DNA from: Variovorax sp. PMC12
GTDB lineage: Bacteria; Pseudomonadota; Gammaproteobacteria; Burkholderiales; Burkholderiaceae_C
Assembly: GCF_003019815.1 (NCBI RefSeq)
Contig: NZ_CP027773.1
Span: 941,001-1,005,000 of the forward strand
Direction: 5' to 3'
DNA: 64,000 nt
Shown: positions 45,716-54,598 of the stretch, one piece after another
Layout of the letters: every line of letters begins with the position of its first letter
Numbering within the stretch: the first letter of the stretch is position 1
Made by a program: the position numbers and the translations under genes
The notes under the pieces: generated by a model
Databases searched by the model: none
What the model saw: only the letters and a program-made list of their open reading frames with translations
Told to the model about the DNA's origin: nothing

Positions 45716-46945
45716 ATGCAATTTGCTATCAAGTCAGTAGCTGCCTGCGCCATGTTGGTGAGCGTTACCGCTGCATTCGCGCAAAAGGGCGAGACCGTCA
45801 AGATCGCCTGGCTCGACCCTCTGTCCGGCCTCATGGCCGCGGTCGGCACCAACCAGCTCAAGACCACGCAATTCCTTGCCGAGGAGTTCAACAAGAAGAA
45901 CCAGTCGGGCGTGAAGTTCGAGATCATCGCGCTCGACAACAAGCTCAGCCCGCAGGAGACCACCGCTGCGCTGCGCTCGGCGCAGGACCAGGGCGCCCGC
46001 TACATCATGCAGGGCAACGGCTCCGGCCCGGCGCTGGCCATCATCGACGCCATCGAGAAGAACAATTCGCGCAACCCCGGCAAGGAGTTGCTGTACATGA
46101 ACTACGCGGCGGTCGACCCCGACCTGACCAACAGCAAGTGCAGCTACTGGCACTTCCGGGTCGACGCCGACACCTCCATGAAGATGGAGGCGCTGACCAC
46201 CTGGATGAAGGATCAGCCCGACATCAAGAAGGTCTACCTGCTCGGCCAGAACTACGCCCACGGCGTGCAGGTGGCCAAGTTCGCCAAGGAAGACCTGAAG
46301 GTCAAGCGCCCCGACATCCAGATCGTTGGCGAAGACCTGCACCCGCTGGCGCAAGTGCGCGACTTCTCGCCCTACATCGCCAAGATCAAGGCCTCGGGCG
46401 CCGACACCGTCATCACCGGCAACTGGGGCTCCGACCTGTCGCTGCTCATCAAGGCGGCCAACGACTCGGGCCTGAACGTCAAGTTCCTCACTTACTACGC
46501 GCCGGGCGCCGGTACCCCCACGGCCATGGGGGCCACTTCGGACGGCAAGGTCTACACCGTGGCCTACGCCCACTACAACATGGGCGGCGAGATCCAGCAG
46601 CTGCTCAACGGCTACAAGAAGCGCATGAACGACGACCTGACGCAGTCGTCGATCTATCACGTGTTCGCGCTGCTCGACGCGGCCTTCGCCAAGACGAAGT
46701 CGACCGATCCGGTCAAGGTGGCGGCGGCGCTGGAAGGCATGAAGATCAAGAGCTTCAACGGCGAGGTCGAGATGCGCAAGTCCGACCACCAGCTGCAGCA
46801 GGGCCTGTACATCTCGCGCTGGGAAAAGGCCAGCGCCAAGTACCCCTACGACGCGGAGAACACCGGCTACACCAACGTGCCCGTGAAGTACTACGAGTCG
46901 TACGTGGCAAGCACGCCCACCACCTGCCAGATGAAGCGTCCCTGA
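45716..46945 (+). CDS. Branched-chain-type ABC transporter substrate-binding protein, paralogue 1
   Basis: This 409-residue periplasmic binding protein has a signal peptide ending at AAFAQ and the Leu/Ile/Val-binding fold: TVKIAWLDPLSGLMAAVGTN, NKLSPQETTAALRSAQDQGA, and the C-terminal CQMKRP. Family members bind branched-chain amino acids but also aromatic and aliphatic carboxylates; the residues visible do not settle which. It is highly similar along its whole length to the next gene, indicating tandem duplication. The start at 45716 follows CTGGAG. Confidence 0.92.
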   Translation: MQFAIKSVAACAMLVSVTAAFAQKGETVKIAWLDPLSGLMAAVGTNQLKTTQFLAEEFNKKNQSGVKFEIIALDNKLSPQETTAALRSAQDQGARYIMQGNGSGPALAIIDAIEKNNSRNPGKELLYMNYAAVDPDLTNSKCSYWHFRVDADTSMKMEALTTWMKDQPDIKKVYLLGQNYAHGVQVAKFAKEDLKVKRPDIQIVGEDLHPLAQVRDFSPYIAKIKASGADTVITGNWGSDLSLLIKAANDSGLNVKFLTYYAPGAGTPTAMGATSDGKVYTVAYAHYNMGGEIQQLLNGYKKRMNDDLTQSSIYHVFALLDAAFAKTKSTDPVKVAAALEGMKIKSFNGEVEMRKSDHQLQQGLYISRWEKASAKYPYDAENTGYTNVPVKYYESYVASTPTTCQMKRP

Positions 46946-46976
46946 GGCGTCCTGGCGCGAGTCCGCTCCAGCATTT

Positions 46977-47011
46977 CTACCCGCTGGTAGCAGCGGTCTA
47001 CCCGCGGGTAG
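46977..47011. promoter_or_regulatory. Paired operator-like palindromes
   Basis: CTACCCGCTGGTAG (46977-46990) and CTACCCGCGGGTAG (46998-47011) are two palindromes of the same design, the second perfect. They are 21 bp apart centre to centre, i.e. about two helical turns on one face. This is the expected layout for cooperative dimer binding upstream of the second binding-protein gene. No regulator can be assigned. Confidence 0.5.
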
Positions 47012-47164
47012 CAATTCGGGCGCCGCGCTGTCGCATGCGCGATAGAAACGGCCCCTCGCGGCCTCGCTCTTACGGGCATTCCCTGAGGGGAGGGGCTGCA
47101 ATCGCTTGTACGCTCGTACAGCGTTTTGATTCGGTTCTGATTCGGTTTGACCAGGAGATATAGA

Positions 47165-48397
47165 TTGAATTTCGCTCTGAAAATCGCTGCCGCAGCCGTC
47201 ATTGCGGCCACCGCCACCGGTGCCCTCGCCCAGAAGGGTGAAACCGTCAAGATCGCATGGCTCGACCCGCTGTCGGGCCTCATGGCCGCGGTCGGGACGA
47301 ATCAGCTCAAGACCTTCCAGTTCTTCGCCGAAGAGTTCAACAAGAAGAACGCCGCCGGCGTGAAGTTCGAGATCATCGGCATCGACAACAAGCTCAGCCC
47401 GCAGGAGACCACCAGCGCACTGCGCTCGGCCCTCGACCAGGGCGCGCGCTACATCGTGCAGGGCAACGGCTCCGGCCCTGCGCTGGCCATCATCGATGCG
47501 CTCGAGAAGAACAATGCGCGCAACCCCGGCAAGGAAGCGCTGTACCTGAACTATGCGGCCGTCGACCCCGACCTGACCAACAGCAAGTGCAGCTACTGGC
47601 AGTACCGCTTCGACGCCGACACGTCGATGAAGATGGAAGCGCTGACCACCTACATGAAGGACCAGCCGGACATCAAGAAGGTCTACATCATCGGCCAGAA
47701 CTATGCGCACGGCCAGCAGGTTTCCAAGTTCGCCAAGGAAGACCTGAAGCACAAGCGCCCAGACATCCAGATCGTCGGCGACGACCTGCATCCGCTCGCG
47801 CAGGTGCGCGACTTCGCGCCGTACATCGCGAAAATCAAGGCTTCCGGCGCCGATACCGTCATCACCGGCAACTGGGGCTCCGACCTCGCGCTGCTCATCA
47901 AGTCCGCCAACGACTCGGGCCTGAACGTCAAGTTCTATACCTACTACGCCGTGACCACCGGCACGCCGACCGCCATGGGCGCGGCGTCCGACGGCAAGGT
48001 CTACCAGGTCGGCTATGCCCACTACAACATGGGCGGCGACATGCAGAAGTACGCCGAAGACTTCAAGAAGAAGTTCAACGACGACCTCTACACCACCGAC
48101 ATCTACACCGTGTTCCAGGCCCTGACCGAAGCCTTCGTGAAGACCAAGTCGACCGACCCCGTCAAGGTGGCCGCCGCCATGGAAGGCATGAAGTTCAAGA
48201 GCTTCAACGGCGACGTCGAACTGCGCAAGGCCGACCACCAGCTGCAGCAGGGCCTGTACATCGCCCGCTGGGAAAAGGCCAGCGCCAAGTACCCGTACAG
48301 CCCGGAGAACACCGGCTACACGCTGGCACCCGTGAAGTACTACGACGCCTACGTGGCCAGCACGCCCACCAGCTGCCAGATGAAGCGCCCCTCCTGA
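47165..48397 (+). CDS. Branched-chain-type ABC transporter substrate-binding protein, paralogue 2
   Basis: The protein has about 410 residues, with a signal peptide (LKIAAAAVIAATATGALAQ) and the same binding-protein fold as the preceding paralogue; the cores are near-identical (VKIAWLDPLSGLMAAVGTNQ in both). Clear differences include GTPTAMGAAS loop neighbours and several surface positions, so ligand range may differ. I chose TTG at 47165 because GGAG lies seven bases upstream and the length then matches paralogue 1; a TTG at 47147 is also in frame. A terminator-like hairpin separates it from livH. Confidence 0.92.
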   Translation: MNFALKIAAAAVIAATATGALAQKGETVKIAWLDPLSGLMAAVGTNQLKTFQFFAEEFNKKNAAGVKFEIIGIDNKLSPQETTSALRSALDQGARYIVQGNGSGPALAIIDALEKNNARNPGKEALYLNYAAVDPDLTNSKCSYWQYRFDADTSMKMEALTTYMKDQPDIKKVYIIGQNYAHGQQVSKFAKEDLKHKRPDIQIVGDDLHPLAQVRDFAPYIAKIKASGADTVITGNWGSDLALLIKSANDSGLNVKFYTYYAVTTGTPTAMGAASDGKVYQVGYAHYNMGGDMQKYAEDFKKKFNDDLYTTDIYTVFQALTEAFVKTKSTDPVKVAAAMEGMKFKSFNGDVELRKADHQLQQGLYIARWEKASAKYPYSPENTGYTLAPVKYYDAYVASTPTSCQMKRPS

Positions 48398-48422
48398 TTT
48401 CGGGAGCGCGCCAACGCGGTCG

Positions 48423-48458
48423 AGGCCCGACTTCAACACTCGGGCCTTTTTCTTTTTT
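48423..48458 (+). terminator. Rho-independent terminator between binding protein and permease genes
   Basis: AGGCCCGA (48423-48430) pairs with TCGGGCCT (48440-48447) around a 9-base loop, followed by TTTTTCTTTTTT. It lies between the second binding-protein gene and livH and could let the binding protein be made in excess of the membrane components. Confidence 0.75.
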
Positions 48459-48476
48459 ACCTGACACGAAAGACCG

Positions 48477-49430
48477 ATGAACGTCGAATTCTTCGTCATC
48501 TCGCTGCTCAACGGCGTGAGCTACGGCTTGCTGTTGTTCATGCTGAGCTCTGGCCTCACGCTGATCTTCAGCATGATGGGCGTGCTCAATTTCGCGCACG
48601 CCAGCTTCTACATGCTGGGCGCCTACTTCGCCTACACGCTGTCGGGCATCGTCGGCTTCTGGCCGGCACTCTTCATCGCGCCGCTGCTGGTGTTCGTGCT
48701 GGGCGCGGCCTTCGAGCGCTACTGCCTGCGCCGCGTCCACAAGTTCGGCCACGTGCCCGAGCTGCTGGTGACGTTCGGTCTTTCGTACCTCATTCTCGAA
48801 ATCGTGCAGCTGGTGTGGGGCCGTTCCACGGTGCCCTATGGCCTGCCGACGGCGCTGCAGGGGCCGCTCTTCACGCTCTACGGCACGCAGTTCCCCAAGT
48901 CGCGCTCGTTCATCATGCTGGTGGCGGTGCTGATGCTGTTGTCCGTGTGGCTGCTGCTCACGCGCACCCGCATCGGGCTGGTCATCCAGGCGGCGCTGAA
49001 GCACCCCGACATGGTCGAGGCGCTGGGCCACAACGTGCCGCGCGTGTTCATGCTGGTGTTCGGCGGCGGCGCCGCGCTGGCGGGGCTGGCTGGCGTGGTC
49101 GGCGGCAACACCTACGTCACCGAGCCGGCCATGGCGGGTTCGGTCGGCTCCATCATCTTCGTGGTGGTGGTGGTCGGCGGCATGGGCTCGCTGGCGGGTG
49201 CATTCCTGGCCTCGCTGATCATCGGCATCGTGCAGACCTTCGCGGTGGCCATGGACCAGTCGCTCGCGACCGGCCTGCAGGCGCTCGGCGTGGCCGTGAC
49301 CGACCAGACCTTCGGCTACGAGCTGCTCAAGCTCACCATCTCGCAGGTGGCGCCCATTCTTCCGTACCTGTTCCTGGTGCTGATCCTCATCTTCAGGCCC
49401 AAGGGTCTTCTCGGAACCCGGGAGGACTGA
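48477..49430 (+). CDS. livH: Branched-chain-type ABC transporter permease LivH
   Basis: This 317-residue inner membrane protein has about eight hydrophobic helices. Family segments are ISLLNGVSYGLLLFMLSSGL at the N-terminus, MMGVLNFAHASFYMLGAYFA, and the coupling region MVEALGHNVPRVFMLVFGGG. It forms half of the membrane pore of the importer. livM follows after 4 bp, with its ribosome-binding site GGAGGA at the end of livH. Confidence 0.93.
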   Translation: MNVEFFVISLLNGVSYGLLLFMLSSGLTLIFSMMGVLNFAHASFYMLGAYFAYTLSGIVGFWPALFIAPLLVFVLGAAFERYCLRRVHKFGHVPELLVTFGLSYLILEIVQLVWGRSTVPYGLPTALQGPLFTLYGTQFPKSRSFIMLVAVLMLLSVWLLLTRTRIGLVIQAALKHPDMVEALGHNVPRVFMLVFGGGAALAGLAGVVGGNTYVTEPAMAGSVGSIIFVVVVVGGMGSLAGAFLASLIIGIVQTFAVAMDQSLATGLQALGVAVTDQTFGYELLKLTISQVAPILPYLFLVLILIFRPKGLLGTRED

Positions 49431-49434
49431 CGCC

Positions 49435-50763
49435 ATGAATACTGCAACCACAACCGCTTCGACCTCCACGCCGGTGCGCTACTACCGGTTCAAGCCGCTG
49501 AACATCGGCCGCATCTTCATCTGGTCTTTCTTCGCGCTGCTGCTGATCGTGGCGCCGATGATCTTCACCAGCAGCCTGGCGCTCACCATGCTGTCGCAGA
49601 TCGGCTACCTGATCATCATCTGCCTGAGCTACAACATCCTGCTGGGGCAGGGCGGCATGCTCAGCTTCGGGCACGCGGTGTACGTGGGCCTGGGCTCGTT
49701 CATCGCCATCCACGCCATGAACCTGGCGGGCGCCGGCAAGCTGCCGATCCCGCTGGTGCTGATTCCGCTCGTGGGCGGGCTCGGCGGCATGTTCTTCGCG
49801 GTGGTGTTCGGCTATGTGTCGACCAAGAAGTCGGGCACCACCTTCGCGATGATCACGCTCGGCCTGGGCGAGCTGGTGGCCGCGATGGCGCTGATGTTCC
49901 CCAGCTTCTTCGGCGGCGAGGGCGGCATCACCACCAACCGCGTGTACGGCACCTCGTTCTTCGGCATCAACTTCGGGCCGCAGAACCAGGTGTACTACCT
50001 GATCGCGGTGTACTGCTTCATCTGCACCGGGCTGATGTTCGCCTTCACCGGCACGCCGCTCGGACGCATGCTGAACGCGGTGCGCGACAACCCGGAGCGC
50101 GTGGAGTTCATCGGCTACAACACGCAGCGCGTGCGCTACTACGCGTTCATCATCGCGGGCTTCTTCGCGGGCATCGGCGGCGGCCTGGCGGCCATCAACT
50201 TCGAGATCGTGAACGCGGCCGACAGCCTGAACGGGCTGCGCTCGGGCAGCTACCTGCTGTTCACCTTCCTGGGCGGCGCCACCTTCTTCTTCGGGCCGAT
50301 CATCGGCGCGGCGCTGCTGGTGTTCGCGCTGGTGCTGCTGTCCGAACTCAGCAAGGCCTGGCTGCTGTACGTGGGCCTGGTGTTCCTGCTGATGGTGATG
50401 TTCGCGCCCGGCGGCGTGGCCAGCCTGATCATGATGAACGTGCGCGTGGCGCTGTTCGGCAAGATCAAGCGCTTCTACCTGCTGTACGTGGGCCTGTTCG
50501 TCGGTGCGGGCGTGATGCTCGCGGGCGCGGCGGCCATCGTCGAGATGATCTATCACATGCAGCTGAACGCGGCGCTCGGCCCCCTGGTGCCGTTCGCGGG
50601 CCTGCAGCTGGACACCTCTTCGGCCACGAGCTGGATCGTCGCGGTGGCGCTGCTGGCGGTGGGCCTGGGCATCTTCGAGGTGTTCCGCAGGCGCTTCGCG
50701 AAGGCCTGGGGCCACGCGCAGGAAGAAATCGAAGCCGAGATCAAGCGGCGGGAGACGGCATGA
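49435..50763 (+). CDS. livM: Branched-chain-type ABC transporter permease LivM
   Basis: The second permease has 442 residues. It shows LCLSYNILLGQGGMLSFGHA-type family character (here CLSYNILLGQGGMLSFGHAV), several helices and the coupling segment NAVRDNPERVEFIGYNTQRV. An extra C-terminal region after about residue 345 adds two more hydrophobic segments (LLYVGLFVGAGVMLAGAAA and WIVAVALLAVGLGIF), making it longer than a minimal LivM. It overlaps livG by 4 bp. Confidence 0.92.
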   Translation: MNTATTTASTSTPVRYYRFKPLNIGRIFIWSFFALLLIVAPMIFTSSLALTMLSQIGYLIIICLSYNILLGQGGMLSFGHAVYVGLGSFIAIHAMNLAGAGKLPIPLVLIPLVGGLGGMFFAVVFGYVSTKKSGTTFAMITLGLGELVAAMALMFPSFFGGEGGITTNRVYGTSFFGINFGPQNQVYYLIAVYCFICTGLMFAFTGTPLGRMLNAVRDNPERVEFIGYNTQRVRYYAFIIAGFFAGIGGGLAAINFEIVNAADSLNGLRSGSYLLFTFLGGATFFFGPIIGAALLVFALVLLSELSKAWLLYVGLVFLLMVMFAPGGVASLIMMNVRVALFGKIKRFYLLYVGLFVGAGVMLAGAAAIVEMIYHMQLNAALGPLVPFAGLQLDTSSATSWIVAVALLAVGLGIFEVFRRRFAKAWGHAQEEIEAEIKRRETA

Positions 50764-51530
50764 CCTATTCACTCGAACTCAAAGGCCTGCGCAAGAGCTT
50801 CGGCAAGACCGACATCATCCGTGGCGTGGACCTGGCCGTGACGGCCGGCGAGCGCATCGCCATCATCGGGCCGAACGGCGCGGGCAAGTCCACGCTGTTC
50901 AACCTGATCAGCGGGCGGCTCACGCCCACCAGCGGCGAGGTGCTGCTCAATGGCCAGCGCATCGACGGCATGAAGCCGTACGAGATCAACCGCATGGGCC
51001 TGTCGCGCAGCTTCCAGATCACCAACATCTTCCCGAAGCTCAGCGTGTTCGAGAACCTGCGCTGCGGCGTGCTGTGGAGCCTGGGCTACAAGTACACCTT
51101 CCTGCGATTTCTCTCGAACCTGGACGACGCCAACGAGCGCACCGAGGAGCTCATCAGGCAGATCGGCCTGGAGAAGAAGCGCGACGTGCATGCGGTGAAC
51201 CTCACGTACGCCGAGCAGCGCGCGCTGGAGATCGGCGTGACCATCGCTGGCGGCGCCAGCGTGATCCTGCTGGACGAACCCACGGCCGGCATGAGCAAGA
51301 CCGAGACTTCGCACTTCATCTCGCTCATCAAGCACGTCACCGTTGGCAAGACGCTGCTGACGGTGGAGCACGACATGGGCGTTGTCTTCGGCTTGGCCGA
51401 CAAGATCGCGGTGGTGGTGTACGGCGAAGTGATCGCCTTCGACACGCCGGCTGCGGTGCGCGCGAATGCGCGCGTGCAGGAGGCGTACCTGGGCTCCTCG
51501 GTTGCCGACGCACAAGGGGCGGGACACTGA
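50760..51530 (+). CDS. livG: ABC transporter ATP-binding protein LivG
   Basis: This 256-residue cytosolic ATPase is complete: Walker A GPNGAGKST (near residue 41), Q-loop region GLSRSFQITNIFPKLSV, a signature-like LTYAEQRALEIG, Walker B ASVILLDEPTAGMS and the H-loop EHDMGVVF. The signature motif reads TYAEQ rather than LSGGQ; this relaxed form is common in LivG proteins. It is translationally coupled to livM. Confidence 0.93.
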   Translation: MTYSLELKGLRKSFGKTDIIRGVDLAVTAGERIAIIGPNGAGKSTLFNLISGRLTPTSGEVLLNGQRIDGMKPYEINRMGLSRSFQITNIFPKLSVFENLRCGVLWSLGYKYTFLRFLSNLDDANERTEELIRQIGLEKKRDVHAVNLTYAEQRALEIGVTIAGGASVILLDEPTAGMSKTETSHFISLIKHVTVGKTLLTVEHDMGVVFGLADKIAVVVYGEVIAFDTPAAVRANARVQEAYLGSSVADAQGAGH

Positions 51531-51531
51531 C

Positions 51532-52227
51532 ATGCTGAAGCTCAAAGACATCCACGCCTACTACGGCAAGAGCCATGTGCTGCATGGCGTTTCGTTCGAC
51601 GTGAACCCCGGCGAGATCGTCGCGCTGCTGGGCCGCAACGGCTCGGGCCGCTCGACCACCGCCAAGGCCATCATGGGCCTGGTGCATGCCGAGGGCGGAC
51701 TGCACTGGAAGGGGCAGGACATCCTGCGCCGCAAGGCGTATGAGATCGCGCACTTCGGCATCGGCTACGTGCCCGAGAACCGCGACATCTTTCCCAAGCT
51801 CACGGTGCACCAGAACCTGCTGCTGGGGCAGAAGGGCTCCGGCAAGGGCAGCCGCTGGTCGTTCGACGACATGTACGGCATGTTCCCGCGCCTGAAGGAA
51901 CGCCAGCACACCGAGGCCGGCGTGCTCTCGGGCGGCGAGCAGCAGATGCTCACGCTGTGCCGCACGCTGATGGGCGACCCCGACCTGATCATCATCGACG
52001 AACCCACCGAAGGCCTCGCGCCCAAGATCGTCGAGCTGGTGGGGCAGTACCTGCGCACGCTGAAGGACAAGGGCATCTCGGTGCTGCTGATCGAGCAGAA
52101 GCTCACCATCGCCATGCAGATCTCGGACCGCGCGCTCGTCATGGGCCACGGCAGCATCGTGTTCGACGGCACCCCCGACAGCCTGCGCGCCGACGCCACC
52201 ACTCGCAAGGAGTGGCTGGAGGTCTAG
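51532..52227 (+). CDS. livF: ABC transporter ATP-binding protein LivF
   Basis: This is the second ATPase subunit, 231 residues. It has the signature LSGGEQQML, Walker B DLIIIDEPTEGLAP and H-loop-like IEQKLTIAM. The Walker A motif is unusual: GRNGSGRST has arginine where the family has the catalytic lysine (normally GKS/T). I checked the codons directly (GGC CGC TCG). The ATG at 51532 was chosen because it follows the livG stop immediately and begins the conserved LKLKDIHAYYGKSHVL. Confidence 0.92.
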   Translation: MLKLKDIHAYYGKSHVLHGVSFDVNPGEIVALLGRNGSGRSTTAKAIMGLVHAEGGLHWKGQDILRRKAYEIAHFGIGYVPENRDIFPKLTVHQNLLLGQKGSGKGSRWSFDDMYGMFPRLKERQHTEAGVLSGGEQQMLTLCRTLMGDPDLIIIDEPTEGLAPKIVELVGQYLRTLKDKGISVLLIEQKLTIAMQISDRALVMGHGSIVFDGTPDSLRADATTRKEWLEV

Positions 52228-52229
52228 GC

Positions 52230-52322
52230 AAACCCCCAGGCTTCGCGCACTTCGTGTCGCTACGCCTTCCCCCTTGCAGGGGGCAACACCTGCGGCCCGG
52301 CGAAGCCGGTTCCGCGGTGTTT
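52230..52322 (+). repeat. Dispersed ~90-bp intergenic repeat, copy 2
   Basis: It is nearly identical to the reverse complement of 36942-37031, with the same CCCCC-TTGCA-GGGGG hairpin and the CGGCGAAGCCGGTTCCGCGG end. It begins directly after the livF stop. It separates the transporter genes from the FadB-type gene; the rest of the interval up to 52464 holds an AT-rich tract and no gene. Confidence 0.85.
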
Positions 52323-52464
52323 CCCGAAAGCTCCGCCCTCCTCAGGCGGGGCCTTGTCTCTACAGCGACTGCGTGCCATTGTCTGGCCTCGCGAAACGCC
52401 TAGAATCCCTGAAAAAGAACACTCGTGCTTTTTCTTCTTTTCTTCACACACCAAGGAACGCAGC

Positions 52465-54570
52465 ATGACGGCTGAATACAAAGTGCTCGGCGATGTCGCC
52501 GTGATCACCATGACCAACCCTCCGGTCAACGGTCTCGGTTTCTCGACCCGCATCGGCATCACCGATGGCCTGGCCAAGGCCAATGCCGACGACGCCGTCA
52601 AGGCCATCGTCATCACCGGTGCCGGCAAGGCGTTCTCGGGCGGCGCGGACATCAAGGAATTCGGCACGCCCAAGGCGCTGCAGGAGCCCAACCTTCTCAG
52701 CGTGATCCTCGCGCTGGAAGCTTCGGCCAAGCCCATCGTCGCGGCCATCCATTCGGTGTGCATGGGCGGCGGCCTCGAGCTGGCGCTGGGCTGCCACTAC
52801 CGCGTGGCTGCCCCGGGCACCAGCGTCGCGCTGCCCGAAGTCAAGCTGGGCCTGATCCCGGGTGCCGGCGGCACGCAGCGCCTGCCGCGCGTGGTGGGTG
52901 TCGAGACCGCGCTGAACATGATCGTCAGCGGCGAGGCTGTGAAGAGCGAACTGCTCGCGAGCCTGCCCGGCCAGAAGCTGTTCGACAGGCTGGCCGCCTC
53001 GCCCGAATCGGTGTTCGAAGAAGCCGTGGCCTTCGCCAAGAGCGTGGCCGGCAAGACCGGTGAAGCGCTGCCGCTGGTGCGCAACCTGCCTTGCAAGCAC
53101 CCGCAAGGCGACGCCTACTTCCAGTTCGCCAAGAACATGGTCGGCGGCATGTCGAAGAACTATCCCGCGCCGCTGCAGTGCGTGGACGCCGTGCAGGCCG
53201 CCACCAAGATGAAGTTCGACGCCGGCATGGCCGAAGAGCGCCGCATCTTCACCGCGCTGATGTTCACGCCCGAATCGCTGGCCCTGCGCCACCTGTTCAT
53301 GGCCGAGCGCGCCGCGAGCAAGATTCCCGATGTGCCCGAAGACACGCCCAAGCGCGAGATCAAGTCGGTCGGCGTGATCGGCGCCGGCACCATGGGCGGC
53401 GGCATCTCGATGAACTTCCTGAATGCGGGCATCCCCGTCAAGATCCTCGAGATGAAGCAGGAAGCGCTCGACCGCGGCGTTGCCACCATCAAGAAGAACT
53501 ACGAAGCCCAGGTCAAGAAGGGCAAGCTCAAGCAGGACAAGTACGAGCAGCGCATGGCGCTGCTGAGCACCACGCTGAGCTACGACGACCTGAAGGACGC
53601 CGACCTGATCATCGAGGCCGTGTTCGAAGAACTCGGCGTGAAGGAGAAGGTCTTCAAGGAACTCGACCGCGTCGCCAAGAAGGGCGCGATCCTGGCCTCG
53701 AACACCTCTACGCTCGACGTCGACAAGATCGCATCGTTCACCGAACGTCCGCAGGACGTGGTCGGCATGCACTTCTTCAGCCCCGCCAACGTGATGAAGC
53801 TGCTCGAAGTGGTGCGCGGCAAGGCCACCGCCAAGGACGTGCTGGCCACGGTCATGGCCATCGGAAAGAAGATCAAGAAGACGGCCGTGGTCTCGGGCGT
53901 GTGCGACGGCTTCATCGGCAACCGCATGATCGAGCAGTACTCGCGCCAGGCCGGCTTCCTGCTGGACGAAGGCGCCACGCCGCAGCAGGTCGACAAGGCC
54001 ATCGAGAAGTTCGGCTTTGCCATGGGTCCGTTCCGCATGGGCGACCTGGCCGGCAACGACATCGGCTGGGCGATTCGCAAGCGCCGCGCCGTCGAGCGCG
54101 CCGACATGAAGTACAGCCGCACGGCCGACAAGCTCTGCGAACTGGGCCGCTTCGGCCAGAAGACCGGGGCAGGGTGGTACGACTACCAGGCCGGCAAGCG
54201 TGACGCGATTCCGTCGGAACTGGTCAACAAGATGATCGAGGACCACCGCAAGGAACTGGGCATCACGCCGCGCAAGATTTCTGATGAAGAGATCGTGCAA
54301 CGCCTGGTTTACGCGCTGGTGAACGAAGGCGCGCACATCCTGGAAGACGGCATTGCTTCGAAGTCGGGCGACATCGACATGGTGTACCTGACCGGCTACG
54401 GCTTCCCGATCTGGCGCGGCGGCCCGATGCACTACGCATCGCAGGTCGGCCTGTACAACGTGGCCGAGACGATGAAGCGCTTTGCCAAGAACCCGCGCGA
54501 CGACGCCGAGTTCTGGCAGCCCGCGCCGCTGATCCAGAAGCTGGTGGCCGAAGGCAAGCAGTTCAGCTGA
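52465..54570 (+). CDS. FadB-type enoyl-CoA hydratase / 3-hydroxyacyl-CoA dehydrogenase
   Basis: This is a bifunctional beta-oxidation enzyme of 701 residues. The N-terminal hydratase domain has GAGKAFSGGADIKEF and GGGLELALGCHYRVA with PEVKLGLIPGAGGTQRLPR, giving the oxyanion hole and catalytic glutamate. The dehydrogenase domain starts at VIGAGTMGGGIS (NAD-binding, near residue 305) and continues through HFFSPANVMKLLEVV to the C-terminal domain. The ATG at 52465 follows AAGGAACG; upstream in-frame codons run through the repeat and were rejected. Confidence 0.94.
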   Translation: MTAEYKVLGDVAVITMTNPPVNGLGFSTRIGITDGLAKANADDAVKAIVITGAGKAFSGGADIKEFGTPKALQEPNLLSVILALEASAKPIVAAIHSVCMGGGLELALGCHYRVAAPGTSVALPEVKLGLIPGAGGTQRLPRVVGVETALNMIVSGEAVKSELLASLPGQKLFDRLAASPESVFEEAVAFAKSVAGKTGEALPLVRNLPCKHPQGDAYFQFAKNMVGGMSKNYPAPLQCVDAVQAATKMKFDAGMAEERRIFTALMFTPESLALRHLFMAERAASKIPDVPEDTPKREIKSVGVIGAGTMGGGISMNFLNAGIPVKILEMKQEALDRGVATIKKNYEAQVKKGKLKQDKYEQRMALLSTTLSYDDLKDADLIIEAVFEELGVKEKVFKELDRVAKKGAILASNTSTLDVDKIASFTERPQDVVGMHFFSPANVMKLLEVVRGKATAKDVLATVMAIGKKIKKTAVVSGVCDGFIGNRMIEQYSRQAGFLLDEGATPQQVDKAIEKFGFAMGPFRMGDLAGNDIGWAIRKRRAVERADMKYSRTADKLCELGRFGQKTGAGWYDYQAGKRDAIPSELVNKMIEDHRKELGITPRKISDEEIVQRLVYALVNEGAHILEDGIASKSGDIDMVYLTGYGFPIWRGGPMHYASQVGLYNVAETMKRFAKNPRDDAEFWQPAPLIQKLVAEGKQFS

Positions 54571-54598
54571 TCCGCGAAGGCAAAGGGACCGACCGCCA

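Noticed and set aside
52274..52468. Short frame beginning MQGATPAARRSRFRGV, also found near 36990
   Set aside because: It is encoded by the dispersed intergenic repeat and appears in more than one copy with unrelated tails, so it is not a gene.
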